Below, piece by piece: positions 51,115-60,009 of a stretch of 64,000 nucleotides of DNA. The DNA lies in assembly GCF_008704935.1 (NCBI RefSeq), contig NZ_CP023692.1:4927001-4991000 (forward strand), in the 5' to 3' direction. Made by a program: the position numbers and the translations under genes. Each line of letters starts with the position of its first letter. Within the stretch, counting starts at the first letter, position 1. Source of the stretch: Streptomyces vinaceus. GTDB lineage: Bacteria > Actinomycetota > Actinomycetes > Streptomycetales > Streptomycetaceae. A model generated the notes under the pieces. It did no database searches, was not told where the DNA came from, and saw nothing but the letters and a program-made list of their open reading frames with translations.

Positions 51115-51857
51115 CCGCCCCCGTGTTCGTGGTCGAAGAGGTCCCCGCAGGGCCGGAGTTCGTGCTCGACGGCCCGGAGGGCCGGCACGCGGTCTCCGTG
51201 AAGCGGCTGAACCCCGGCGAGGACGTGGTCCTCACCGACGGGCGCGGCCACTGGGCCGAGGGGGTCGTCAAGGCCGCCGAGGGCAAGGACCGGCTGGTGG
51301 TCATGGACCTGAACTCGATCGAGGAGGAACCGGAACCGGCCGTCCGGATCACCGTCGTACAGGCCCTCCCCAAGGGCGACCGAGGCGAGCTCGCCGTCGA
51401 GACCATGACCGAGACCGGCGTCGACGCCATCGTCCCCTGGCAGGCCTCGCGCTGCATCACCCAGTGGCGCGGCGACCGCGGCGCCAAGTCCCTGGCCAAG
51501 TGGCGGGCCACGGCCCGGGAGGCGGGCAAGCAGTCCCGCCGGGTGCGCTTCCCGGAGGTCGCGGAGGCCATGTCCACCAAGCAGGTCGCGGCGCTGCTGG
51601 CCGGGGCCGACCTGGCGATGGTCCTCCACGAGGACCGGGACACCCCCTCGGGCGCCCTGGCCACGGCCGAACTCCCGGCCGCCGGCTCCGTCGTCCTGGT
51701 CGTCGGACCCGAGGGCGGGGTCTCGCCGGAGGAGCTCGCCGTCTTCGCGGAGGCCGGGGCCCACCCGTACCGCCTGGGCTCCTCGGTCCTGCGCACCTCC
51801 ACCGCCGGAACCGCGGCGACGGCGGTCCTGCTCGCGCGCACCGGCCGCTGGTCCTGA
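51111..51857 (+). CDS. rsmE: 16S rRNA (uracil1498-N3)-methyltransferase
   Basis: 248 residues from ATG 51111, with AGGAG upstream and coupled to the preceding gene. The SPOUT-class methyltransferase fold has the knot motifs VVGPEGGVSPEELAVF and LGSSVLRTSTAGTAA, and the N-terminal PUA-like domain with GPEGRHAVSVKRLNPGEDV. ALPKGDRGELAVETMTETGV is also conserved. It methylates U1498 of 16S rRNA. Confidence 0.95.
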   Translation: MTAPVFVVEEVPAGPEFVLDGPEGRHAVSVKRLNPGEDVVLTDGRGHWAEGVVKAAEGKDRLVVMDLNSIEEEPEPAVRITVVQALPKGDRGELAVETMTETGVDAIVPWQASRCITQWRGDRGAKSLAKWRATAREAGKQSRRVRFPEVAEAMSTKQVAALLAGADLAMVLHEDRDTPSGALATAELPAAGSVVLVVGPEGGVSPEELAVFAEAGAHPYRLGSSVLRTSTAGTAATAVLLARTGRWS

Positions 51858-51977
51858 GCCGCCCGTCCCGCCGAAACCCGCATGAGGGCGCCGACGGCGC
51901 CGGATACGATGCCGGGGCTGATCATCGTCGGCTCCGGCGGCCCGTCCGCCGCAGCCGCAGTCTCGGAAGGCGGAGCA

Positions 51978-52337
51978 ATGGCCGGGGAACCGCAGGCGGA
52001 CTGCCTGTTCTGCAAGATCGTCGCGGGTAACATCCCCGCGACCGTGGTCCGGGAGACCGAGACGACGTTCGCCTTCCGGGACATCAACCCGCAGGCGCCC
52101 ACGCACGTCCTCGTGATCCCCAAGGTGCACTACCCCGACGCCGCCTCGCTCGCCGCCGCCGACCCGGCCGCCGCCGCCGACGTGCTGCGCGAGGCCGGGC
52201 AGATCGCGGCCGACGAGAAGCTGGACGACCACGGCTACCGCATCGTGTTCAACACCGGCGCCGGAGCCGGCCAGACCGTCTTCCACGCGCACGCGCACGT
52301 CCTGGGCGGCCGCGGCCTCCAGTGGCCCCCCGGGTAG
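51978..52337 (+). CDS. HIT family protein (HinT-like)
   Basis: 119 residues from ATG 51978 (MAGEPQADCLFCKIVAGNIPA). The catalytic triad is HxHxH in VFHAHAHVLGG, with DINPQAPTHVLVIPK upstream. The N-terminal CLFCKI has Cys residues that bind zinc in many relatives. HinT proteins hydrolyse nucleoside phosphoramidates. TACGAT (51905-51910) may be its -10 element, giving a short leader. It lies 4 bases before the rnz start, probably in one operon. Confidence 0.92.
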   Translation: MAGEPQADCLFCKIVAGNIPATVVRETETTFAFRDINPQAPTHVLVIPKVHYPDAASLAAADPAAAADVLREAGQIAADEKLDDHGYRIVFNTGAGAGQTVFHAHAHVLGGRGLQWPPG

Positions 52338-52341
52338 CACC

Positions 52342-53247
52342 GTGTCCGTACGCGAGTTCGTGGTGCTGGGCACCGCCAGCCAGGTGCCCACCCGCCACCG
52401 CAACCACAACGGCTACCTCCTGCGCTGGGACGGCGAGGGCATCCTGTTCGACCCGGGCGAGGGCACCCAGCGCCAGATGCTGCGCGCCGGGGTGGCCGCG
52501 CACGACATCGACCGGATCTGCGTCACCCACTTCCACGGTGACCACAGCCTCGGCCTCGCCGGGGTGATCCAGCGCATCAACCTGGACCGGGTCCCGCACC
52601 CCGTCACGGCGCACTACCCGGCCTCGGGGCAGAAGTTCTTCGACCGGCTCCGGTACGCCACCGCCTACCGGGAGACCGTGGCGCTGCGCGAGGAGCCCGT
52701 GGCGGCGGACGGGACGCTGGCCGAGGGGGCCTCGTACGTCCTGGAGGCCCGGCGGCTCTCGCACCCGGTGGAATCCTTCGGCTACCGCCTGACCGAACCG
52801 GACGGACGCCGCATGGTGCCCGAACTCCTCGCGCGGCACGGGATCAAGGGGCCCGACGTGGGCCGGATCCAGCGCGAGGGGCGGCTGGGCGGGGTCACGC
52901 TCGACGACGTCAGCGAGCCCCGGCCGGGCCAGAGCTTCGCCTTCGTCATGGACACCCGGCTGTGCCCCGGCGTCGACGCGCTCGCGGCGGGCGCCGACAT
53001 GCTGGTGATCGAGTCCACGTTCCTCGACGAGGACGAGGCCCTGGCGACCGACCACGGCCACCTCACCGCCGGCCAGGCGGCCCGGGTCGCACGCGACGCG
53101 GGCGTACGCCACCTCGTGCTGACGCACTTCTCGCAGCGCTACGGCGACCCGCAGGAGTTCGAACGCCAGGCCCGCGCGGCCGGTTTCGAGGGCGAGCTGA
53201 CGATCGCCGCGGACCTCGTACGGGTTCCCCTGCCCAAGCGGGGCTGA
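52342..53247 (+). CDS. rnz: Ribonuclease Z
   Basis: 301 residues from GTG 52342. The MBL-fold tRNA 3' processing endonuclease motifs are FDPGEGTQRQM, VTHFHGDHSLGLAGVI (HxHxDH metal site), MDTRLCPG and LVLTHFSQRYGDPQEF. It removes 3' trailers from tRNA precursors that, like the tRNAs here, lack encoded CCA. It is close to the expected size of the bacterial short form (about 300 residues). Confidence 0.93.
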   Translation: MSVREFVVLGTASQVPTRHRNHNGYLLRWDGEGILFDPGEGTQRQMLRAGVAAHDIDRICVTHFHGDHSLGLAGVIQRINLDRVPHPVTAHYPASGQKFFDRLRYATAYRETVALREEPVAADGTLAEGASYVLEARRLSHPVESFGYRLTEPDGRRMVPELLARHGIKGPDVGRIQREGRLGGVTLDDVSEPRPGQSFAFVMDTRLCPGVDALAAGADMLVIESTFLDEDEALATDHGHLTAGQAARVARDAGVRHLVLTHFSQRYGDPQEFERQARAAGFEGELTIAADLVRVPLPKRG

Positions 53248-53278
53248 GGGCGGAGCGGGCAGCCGGTCCGGGGACCCG

Positions 53279-54598
53279 CTAGAGCCGGTCCTTCGCGGCG
53301 GCGCGGCGGGTGCGGGCGGCCGTGGGGGTCAGGAGCAGGATCCGGCGCGGAGTGCGCCGTACGCGGACGGGCGCGTCGGCCACCGGGCCGGGGCCGGGGG
53401 CCGGCGCCGGGACCTCGCCCCGCAGGACCGGTCCGCCGACCGCGGCGGTGGCGGTGGCCGCAGGGCCCCTGCCGGCGTGCACCGCGACGGCGGTCAGCGG
53501 TCCGGCCACCGCCAGCAGCAGCCCGCCCAGCACCAGTCCCATGCCCGGGAGCCCGAAGGCCTCGGCGAGCAGGCTGCCCGCCACCGGGCCGCAGGCCGTG
53601 CCCAGCGAGGAGGCGGCCCCGGCGAACACCGCCCAGCGGCCGCGCGGGTCCAGGGCCGCCGCGAGGCCGATCACGTACGAGAGGACGACCGGGTAGACCG
53701 CGTTCCACAGGACCTCCCCGGCCGCGAAACCGGCGAGCCCGTCCGCGGAGGCGGTCAGCACCACGCAGCCCGCGATGGCCGCCGTGCCCGCGCCGATCGG
53801 GACCGCCCGCCCCAGCCGCGTGCCGAACGCGGAGGCGCCCGTGACCCCGAGCAGGCCCGCGCCCAGCGCCACGGCGAAGACGACGCCCAGCGTGGCCTCG
53901 GACAGCCCCGCCTGCTCGGCGCCGATCCGCCCGCTGACGCCCCACAGGGCCTCCTGGGTCAGGGACCAGAGCAGCAGGCACCCCGCCAGCACCGCCCCGG
54001 CGCGCGGGTACGGCGGCCGGCCGGAGCTCCGTACGGCGGCCGGACCGGGACGGGTCGGCCCGCCCAGGCGGCCGGTGGCCGGCCAGGCCAGCGCCGCGAC
54101 CAGGGCGATGGCCGCGAACGGCAGCCCGTGGCCGCCGCCGAGGTGGGGCAGGGTCAGGTACAGGGCCCCCGCGGTCGCCGAGACCGACAGCAGCCCGAGC
54201 GAGGACATCCGGTGCGGATCACGGTGCCCGGCGATCCCGGCGGCTGCCACGGCGGTCGCGCTGCCGGAGCCGAAGCCGCCGACCACCACGCCCGCGACCA
54301 CGAGCGGGAGCAGGGTGGTGGAGGCCGCCGTCCCGTAGCCCAGGACGGCGAGCAGCAGGCCGAGCCGGGCCAGCGGCCGCGGCCCGCGGCGGGGGATGCA
54401 GGAGGCCAGGGTGAACCCGGCGGTGGCGGAGCCGAGGAGCAGGGCCGTGCCGACGAGCCCGGCCTGGGCGGGGCTCAGCGGGAGGTGGGCGTCGAGGCGT
54501 CCGACGACGGTGGGGAGCAGGTAGGGGGCGACGTACCCGGCCGTGAAGAGGGCCACCAGGGGCCAGGCGGCGGGCGGCGCGGGGGTGGTGTCGGACAC
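53279..54598 (-). CDS. MFS transporter
   Basis: 439 residues from GTG 54598, with GGGAAGAG upstream. About twelve transmembrane helices are visible, with the MFS loop-like GSATAGFTLASCIPRRGPRPLARLG after helix 2 and a Pro-rich tail after about residue 385. The substrate is unknown. It is divergent from the PfkB kinase gene, sharing a 212-base control region. The long basic C-terminal end (RILLLTPTAARTRRAAAKDRL) is unusual for the family. Confidence 0.82.
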   Translation of the reverse strand: MSDTTPAPPAAWPLVALFTAGYVAPYLLPTVVGRLDAHLPLSPAQAGLVGTALLLGSATAGFTLASCIPRRGPRPLARLGLLLAVLGYGTAASTTLLPLVVAGVVVGGFGSGSATAVAAAGIAGHRDPHRMSSLGLLSVSATAGALYLTLPHLGGGHGLPFAAIALVAALAWPATGRLGGPTRPGPAAVRSSGRPPYPRAGAVLAGCLLLWSLTQEALWGVSGRIGAEQAGLSEATLGVVFAVALGAGLLGVTGASAFGTRLGRAVPIGAGTAAIAGCVVLTASADGLAGFAAGEVLWNAVYPVVLSYVIGLAAALDPRGRWAVFAGAASSLGTACGPVAGSLLAEAFGLPGMGLVLGGLLLAVAGPLTAVAVHAGRGPAATATAAVGGPVLRGEVPAPAPGPGPVADAPVRVRRTPRRILLLTPTAARTRRAAAKDRL

Positions 54599-54697
54599 GG
54601 CTCTTCCCGATGATGCGCAGGTGGGGCGGGATTTCCGCGAGGCCGCGGTCCCCTTGTCTATCAAGCCGCCGGCGACCCCGAGAAGAGCACCACGAGA

Positions 54698-54711
54698 GTG
54701 ATGTGCGCCAC
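54698..54711. promoter_or_regulatory. Possible Crp-like half-palindromic site
   Basis: GTGATGTGCGCCAC fits GTG-N6-GNCAC, the form I recall for Streptomyces Crp sites. It lies between a transporter and a sugar kinase. The motif is short and loosely defined, so chance is likely. Confidence 0.25.
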
Positions 54712-54723
54712 ACTGTGTTTTGG

Positions 54724-54744
54724 CCCTGCCCACGGTGGGCAGGG
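54724..54744. promoter_or_regulatory. Palindrome in the MFS-PfkB intergenic region
   Basis: CCCTGCCCA, CGG, TGGGCAGGG: a perfect 9-bp inverted repeat in the control region between divergent genes. It could be a regulator site or an mRNA hairpin in the PfkB leader. Confidence 0.4.
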
Positions 54745-54810
54745 CTGGCAGCTTTCCACCGCATGCCCGCTTGCGGAAACGAGCCTTCGCACCAGAGCCG
54801 GGAGTACACC

Positions 54811-55938
54811 GTGACCAGTCGGGACAGCCGCACCAGCCGCACCGCAGACCTGGACCCGCTCGACAGCGCGGCCGCGGACCTGGATCCGCTCGGCCCGCTG
54901 CGGGACCCCCTGGAGCCGGGGTTCGACGTCTACCTGACCGGCACGGTCTTCCTCGACATCATCTTCACCGGCCTCGACTCGGCTCCGGTGCGCGGTACCG
55001 AGTCCTGGGCGCGCGGCATGGGCTCCAGTCCCGGCGGAGTGGCCAACATGGCCACCGCCCTGGCCCGGCTCGGCCTGCGCACCTCGCTGGCGGCCGCGTT
55101 CGGCGACGACCACTACGGCGAGTACTGCTGGGACGCGCTGGAGCAGGGCGAGGGCATCGACCTGTCGATGTCGCGGACCATCCCCGGCTGGCACAGCCCG
55201 GTCACGGTCTCGATGGCGTACGAGGGCGAGCGCACGATGGTCTCGCACGGCCACGAGGCCCCGCCCCCGGCGGGCCCCGGCCCGTTCCCGCAGTGCCCGC
55301 CGCGCACCCGGGCGGCCGTGGCCTCGCTGGCGCGGGGGCGGACGGAGCCGTGGGTCGCGGAGGCGGCGCGCCGCGGGGCGCGGATCTTCGCGGACGTGGG
55401 ATGGGACGAAAGCGGCCGCTGGGACCTGGCGGCACTGCCGGACCTGGAGCACTGCGAGGCCTTCCTGCCGAACGCGGGGGAGGCGATGCGGTACACGCGG
55501 ACGGACTGTCCCAGAGCCGCGGCCCGGGCGCTGGCCGAGAAGGTGCCGGTCGCGGTGGTGACGATGGGCGCGGAGGGCTCGTACGCGGTGGACGGGCGGA
55601 CCGGCGAGACGGCGGAGGTCCCCGGGATCGCGGTGGAGGAGCTGGACCCGACGGGGGCGGGGGACGTCTACGTGGCCGGGTTCGTCACCGGCACCCTGGC
55701 GGGGTGGCCGCTGGGGGACCGGCTGGCCTTCGCGGGGCTGACGGCGGCCCTGTCGGTCCAGGAGTTCGGTGGCTCCCTGTCGGCCCCGGGCTGGCCGGAG
55801 GTGGCCCACTGGTGGCGCACGGTCCCCGAGACCCTGCGGCCGCGCTACGGGTTCCTCGACGCGCTGGTCCCGCCGGGCGGGGAGCCGGCCTCCCGGCGCC
55901 GGGCGGTCCCGACCATCGGCTTCCGCCATCCCGTCTAG
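54811..55938 (+). CDS. PfkB family carbohydrate kinase
   Basis: 375 residues from GTG 54811, with GGGAG just before. The ribokinase fold shows GMGSSPGGVANMATALARLGL (first PfkB signature) and VEELDPTGAGDVYVAGFVTGTL (second signature, with GAGD anion hole and catalytic Asp). The N-terminus has a short repeated acidic stretch (DLDPLDSAAADLDPLG). It should phosphorylate a sugar or nucleoside; the specificity is unknown. Divergence from an MFS gene suggests joint uptake and phosphorylation. Confidence 0.9.
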   Translation: MTSRDSRTSRTADLDPLDSAAADLDPLGPLRDPLEPGFDVYLTGTVFLDIIFTGLDSAPVRGTESWARGMGSSPGGVANMATALARLGLRTSLAAAFGDDHYGEYCWDALEQGEGIDLSMSRTIPGWHSPVTVSMAYEGERTMVSHGHEAPPPAGPGPFPQCPPRTRAAVASLARGRTEPWVAEAARRGARIFADVGWDESGRWDLAALPDLEHCEAFLPNAGEAMRYTRTDCPRAAARALAEKVPVAVVTMGAEGSYAVDGRTGETAEVPGIAVEELDPTGAGDVYVAGFVTGTLAGWPLGDRLAFAGLTAALSVQEFGGSLSAPGWPEVAHWWRTVPETLRPRYGFLDALVPPGGEPASRRRAVPTIGFRHPV

Positions 55939-55943
55939 GGCGT

Positions 55944-55980
55944 GCCCGCCAGGGCCCCGCGGGCGGGGTGAAAAACCCCC
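55944..55980 (+). terminator. Possible PfkB terminator
   Basis: GCCCGC/GCGGGC (55944-55949 with 55959-55964) is followed by a GGGG-TGAAAAA-CCCC hairpin. Both are short. Confidence 0.35.
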
Positions 55981-56079
55981 TCGGGGATGGGGCGGCCAAG
56001 TCGTACCCTTGGTACTCCGGAGGTCGTCGATCGGCGCGGCCCCTCAGCGGGAGGTATGTGCAGGCCACAGTGCCGGCCC

Positions 56080-58197
56080 ATGACTCAGACACCCACAGCC
56101 CAGAACCCGGCGCCGGGGCAGGCGCGAGCCCACTTCACCGTTCCGGCCAGGCACCCGATGGTCGCGGTGCTCGGCTCTGGTGACGCCCTGTTGCGCGTGA
56201 TCGAGAAGGCCTTCCCGAAGGCCGACATCCATGTTCGGGGCAATCAGGTCAGCGCGGTCGGAGACGCGGCGGAAGTCGCTCTGGTCCAGCGCCTGTTCGA
56301 CGAGATGATGCTGGTGCTCCGCACCGGGCAGCCGATGACGGAGGACGCAGTGGAACGCTCGATCGCCATGCTCAAGGCGAGCGGCAACGGCAACGGGCCG
56401 GACGAGACCCCGGCGGAGGTGCTCACCCAGAACATCCTCTCCAGCCGCGGCCGCACCATCCGCCCCAAGACCCTCAACCAGAAGCGGTACGTCGACGCGA
56501 TCGACAAGAACACGATCGTGTTCGGCATCGGCCCCGCCGGTACCGGCAAGACCTACCTCGCCATGGCCAAGGCGGTCCAGGCCCTGCAGTCCAAGCAGGT
56601 CAGCCGGATCATCCTGACCCGCCCCGCCGTCGAGGCCGGAGAGCGGCTCGGCTTCCTGCCCGGCACCCTCTTCGACAAGATCGACCCGTACCTGCGCCCG
56701 CTGTACGACGCGCTGCACGACATGATCGACCCGGACTCGATCCCCCGCCTGATGGCCGCGGGGACCATCGAGGTCGCGCCGCTCGCGTACATGCGCGGCC
56801 GTAGTCAGCCGATCTTCACGAACGTTCTGACACCGGATGGCTGGCGACCCATCGGCGATCTTCGAGTGGGTGACCTGGTCGTCGGATCGAATGGCGAGCC
56901 GACCCCGGTCCTCGGTGTCTATCCGCAGGGCGAGAAGGACATCTACCGTGTCACGTCCCAGGACGGCTCCTGGACCCTGGCCTGCGGTGAGCACCTCTGG
57001 ACGGTCAGGACGCGCGACGACAAGCGCCGCGACAAGCCGTGGCGTGTGCTGGAGACCCAGGACATGATCGGCAACCTCCGGGCAGGGCACGCCCGCCGCT
57101 ATGAGCTGCCGATGCTCACCGCACCTGTCGAGTTCCCCGTACGCGAGATCCCCATGGACCCGTACGCGCTCGGGCTGCTGCTCGGGGACGGATGCCTGAC
57201 CGGCTCCACCACCCCGTCGTTCTCCACGGAGGACGAGGAACTCGTCCACGCGCTGGAGGCTGCGCTTCCAGGTGTGGCCGTTCGGCACAAGGGCGGTCCC
57301 GACTACGTCCTGAACCGGACCAAGTCTCCCGGTGACGTGATCACCCTGGAGAATCCCGTCACCCGGATCCTGCGCGAACTGGACCTGCTCGGCAGCCGTT
57401 CACACTCCAAGTTCGTGCCGGACGACTACCTGTTCAACACGGCGGATGTCCGTCTCGCCGTGCTCCAGGGGCTGCTCGACTCCGACGGCGGCCCGGTCGC
57501 CCAGAAGGACCGGACCTGTCGGATCCAATACTCCACGGCGTCGGTCGTCCTGAGGGACGACGTGATCGCCCTCGTCCAGTCCCTCGGCGGCGTCGCGTAC
57601 ACCCGGCGTCGCGCGGCCGAGGGACGCGAGCAGGGCAGTGCGCGAGCCGCTCACCGCTACGACGCGCACGTCGTCGACATCCGCCTGCCCGAGGGCATCG
57701 AGCCCTTCCGTCTCGCCCGCAAGCGGGACAGCTACCGCGCGGCCGGCGGAGGCGGGCGTCCGATGCGCTTCATCGACTCGATCGAGCCGGCGGGGCGGGA
57801 GGAGGCGGTGTGCATCCAGGTGGCCGCCGAGGACTCGCTGTACGTCACGCAGGACTATCTCCTGACGCACAACACCCTCAACGAGGCGTTCGTCGTCCTC
57901 GACGAGGCGCAGAACACGACCACCGAGCAGATGAAGATGTTTCTGACCCGCCTCGGCTTCGATTCGAAGATCGTCATCACGGGTGACATCACCCAGGTCG
58001 ACCTGCCCGGCGGCGCCAAGTCGGGTCTGCGCCAGGTCCAGACGATCCTCGAAGGGGTCCCGGACATCCACTTCTCGCGGCTCACGTCCGAGGATGTCGT
58101 CCGGCACAAGCTGGTCGGCCGTATCGTCGATGCGTACGAGAAGTACGACGACAGCCAGGACGCCCAGCAGTCCCGGAACGGCTACCAGCGGAAGTAG
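56080..58197 (+). CDS. phoH: PhoH-like ATPase interrupted by an in-frame intein
   Basis: 705 codons from ATG 56080 (MTQTPTAQNP); the frame is open to 55987. The spliced product would be 348 residues, the normal PhoH length. N-extein 1-241 holds a KH-like N-terminal domain and the Walker A motif GIGPAGTGKTYLA, then LTRPAVEAGERLGFLPG; C-extein 599-705 begins TLNEAFVVLDEAQN (Walker B). The intein interrupts the invariant MRGR|TLN motif between them, so the precursor cannot form a complete ATPase until spliced. It lies upstream of ybeY, as in most bacteria, and probably acts in RNA metabolism. Confidence 0.95.
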   Translation: MTQTPTAQNPAPGQARAHFTVPARHPMVAVLGSGDALLRVIEKAFPKADIHVRGNQVSAVGDAAEVALVQRLFDEMMLVLRTGQPMTEDAVERSIAMLKASGNGNGPDETPAEVLTQNILSSRGRTIRPKTLNQKRYVDAIDKNTIVFGIGPAGTGKTYLAMAKAVQALQSKQVSRIILTRPAVEAGERLGFLPGTLFDKIDPYLRPLYDALHDMIDPDSIPRLMAAGTIEVAPLAYMRGRSQPIFTNVLTPDGWRPIGDLRVGDLVVGSNGEPTPVLGVYPQGEKDIYRVTSQDGSWTLACGEHLWTVRTRDDKRRDKPWRVLETQDMIGNLRAGHARRYELPMLTAPVEFPVREIPMDPYALGLLLGDGCLTGSTTPSFSTEDEELVHALEAALPGVAVRHKGGPDYVLNRTKSPGDVITLENPVTRILRELDLLGSRSHSKFVPDDYLFNTADVRLAVLQGLLDSDGGPVAQKDRTCRIQYSTASVVLRDDVIALVQSLGGVAYTRRRAAEGREQGSARAAHRYDAHVVDIRLPEGIEPFRLARKRDSYRAAGGGGRPMRFIDSIEPAGREEAVCIQVAAEDSLYVTQDYLLTHNTLNEAFVVLDEAQNTTTEQMKMFLTRLGFDSKIVITGDITQVDLPGGAKSGLRQVQTILEGVPDIHFSRLTSEDVVRHKLVGRIVDAYEKYDDSQDAQQSRNGYQRK
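56803..57873 (+). mobile_element. Full-length intein with LAGLIDADG homing endonuclease in PhoH
   Basis: 357 codons, in frame. The splicing signals are complete: Ser1 at the start (SQPIFTN, block A), a block B region with GEH whose usual Thr appears as Cys (LACGEHLW), the C-terminal His-Asn (LLTHN) and Thr at +1 of the C-extein. Two LAGLIDADG motifs, LGLLLGDGCL and LQGLLDSDGG, mark a DOD homing endonuclease between the splicing halves; both acidic residues are present, so it may be active. Block F is AEDSLYVTQDY. Codon use looks slightly less GC-biased than the exteins. Confidence 0.93.
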
Positions 58198-58210
58198 AAC
58201 CCAGCGCACC

Positions 58211-58708
58211 ATGTCGATCGACGTCAACAACGAGTCCGGAACCGAGGTCGACGAGCGGGCGATCCTCGACATCGCCCGCTACGCGCTCACCCGGATGCGG
58301 ATCCACCCGCTGTCCGAGCTCTCCGTCATCGTCGTCGACGAGGACGCCATGGAGCAGCTCCACATCCAGTGGATGGACCTGCCCGGTCCCACCGACGTCA
58401 TGTCCTTCCCGATGGACGAGCTCCGTCCGCCGGCGAAGGACGACGAGGAGCCCCCGCAGGGGCTCCTCGGCGACATCGTGCTCTGCCCCGAGGTCGCCAA
58501 GAAGCAGGGCGAGGAAGCCCCGACGCAGCACTCCATGGACGAGGAGCTCCAGCTCCTGACCGTCCACGGGGTGCTGCACCTGCTCGGGTACGACCACGAG
58601 GAGCCGGACGAGAAGGCCGAGATGTTCGGCCTCCAGGCGGCCATCGTCGACGGCTGGCGCGGTGAGCGCGGCATGACCGGTCCGTCCCCGGCCCCGACCG
58701 TCTCGTGA
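58211..58708 (+). CDS. ybeY: Endoribonuclease YbeY
   Basis: 165 residues from ATG 58211. The zinc motif HGVLHLLGYDHEEPDE (H-x3-H-x5-H) near 120-136 and the LNxxWxxxDxxTDVMSFP-like segment (IQWMDLPGPTDVMSFPMDE) identify it. YbeY is a single-strand RNA endonuclease used in 16S rRNA 3' maturation and 70S quality control. It lies 13 bases after phoH; its stop overlaps the CNNM gene start by 4 bases. Confidence 0.95.
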   Translation: MSIDVNNESGTEVDERAILDIARYALTRMRIHPLSELSVIVVDEDAMEQLHIQWMDLPGPTDVMSFPMDELRPPAKDDEEPPQGLLGDIVLCPEVAKKQGEEAPTQHSMDEELQLLTVHGVLHLLGYDHEEPDEKAEMFGLQAAIVDGWRGERGMTGPSPAPTVS

Positions 58709-60009
58709 CCGCCCCGCAGCTGATCACCGGCGCGGTCCTGCTGGTGGTGGTGGCCTGGTTCGCGGCGTGCGCCGAGTCCGGGATCGCCCGGATCTCCAGC
58801 TTCCGCGCCGAGCAGGCCGTACGGGAAGGCCGGCGCGGCAGCGCGAAGCTGGCGCAGGTCGCCGCCGACCCGACCCGTTACCTCAACGTGGCGCTGCTCG
58901 TGCGGGTCACCTGCGAGATGGCGGCCGGCGTGCTCGTCACGTACGTCTGCCTCGACGAGTTCGGCGACAACTGGAAGGCCCTGCTCATCGCGATCGCCGT
59001 GATGGTGCTGGTGTCCTTCGTGGCCGTCGGGGTCTCCCCGCGCACCATCGGCCGCCAGCACCCCCTCAACACGGCGACGGCGGCCTCGTACGTCCTGGTC
59101 CCGCTCGCCCGCGTCATGGGACCGGTCCCGCAGCTGCTGATCCTGATCGGCAACGCGCTCACGCCCGGAAAGGGCTTCCGCAAGGGGCCGTTCGCCTCCG
59201 AGGCCGAGCTGCGCGCGATGGTCGACCTGGCGGAGAAGGAGTCGCTGATCGAGGACGAGGAGCGCCGGATGGTGCACCAGGTCTTCGAGCTCGGCGACAC
59301 GCTGGTGCGCGAGGTGATGGTGCCGCGCACCGACCTGGTCTGCATCGAGCGGTACAAGACGATCCGTCAGGCGACCACGCTGGCGCTGCGGTCGGGCTTC
59401 TCGCGCATCCCGGTCACCGGGGAGAACGAGGACGACATCGTCGGCATCGTGTACCTGAAGGACCTGGTCCGCAAGACGCACATCAGCCGGGAGGCGGAGG
59501 CCGACCTGGTCACGACCGCGATGCGGCCGGCGGTGTTCGTACCGGACACCAAGAACGCGGGCGACCTGCTGCGCGAGATGCAGCAGGTGCGCAACCACGT
59601 GGCCGTGGTCATCGACGAGTACGGCGGCACGGCGGGCATCGTCACCATCGAGGACATCCTGGAAGAGATCGTCGGGGAGATCACCGACGAGTACGACCGC
59701 GAGCTCGCGCCCGTGGAGGAGCTGGGCGAGGACCGCTACCGGGTGACCGCGCGGCTCGACATCACCGATCTCGGCGAGCTGTTCAAGGTCGAGGACTACG
59801 ACGACGAGGACGTGGAGACGGTCGGCGGCCTGCTGGCCAAGGCGCTGGGCCGGGTGCCGATCGCGGGCGCCTCGGCGGTCGTGGAGCTGCCGGACGGGCG
59901 GCCGCTGCGGCTGACGGCCGAGTCCCCGGCCGGGCGCCGGAACAAGATCGTGACGGTGCTGGTGGAGCCGCTGGCCCAGGTGGCGGGCGAGGAGGGGGAG
60001 GACGTATGA
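58705..60009 (+). CDS. CNNM/CorC-type CBS-domain membrane protein (hemolysin family)
   Basis: 434 residues from GTG 58705, coupled to ybeY. The N-terminal DUF21/CNNM transmembrane domain has about four helices (1-150). Two CBS domains follow (about 205-325; EVMVPRTDLVCIE, RSGFSRIPVTGENEDDIVGIVYLKDL and VVIDEYGGTAGIVTIEDILEEIVGEI), and a CorC_HlyC domain ends the protein (about 340-425). The family is linked to Mg2+/Co2+ transport. Its stop overlaps the next start by 4 bases. Confidence 0.92.
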   Translation: MTAPQLITGAVLLVVVAWFAACAESGIARISSFRAEQAVREGRRGSAKLAQVAADPTRYLNVALLVRVTCEMAAGVLVTYVCLDEFGDNWKALLIAIAVMVLVSFVAVGVSPRTIGRQHPLNTATAASYVLVPLARVMGPVPQLLILIGNALTPGKGFRKGPFASEAELRAMVDLAEKESLIEDEERRMVHQVFELGDTLVREVMVPRTDLVCIERYKTIRQATTLALRSGFSRIPVTGENEDDIVGIVYLKDLVRKTHISREAEADLVTTAMRPAVFVPDTKNAGDLLREMQQVRNHVAVVIDEYGGTAGIVTIEDILEEIVGEITDEYDRELAPVEELGEDRYRVTARLDITDLGELFKVEDYDDEDVETVGGLLAKALGRVPIAGASAVVELPDGRPLRLTAESPAGRRNKIVTVLVEPLAQVAGEEGEDV

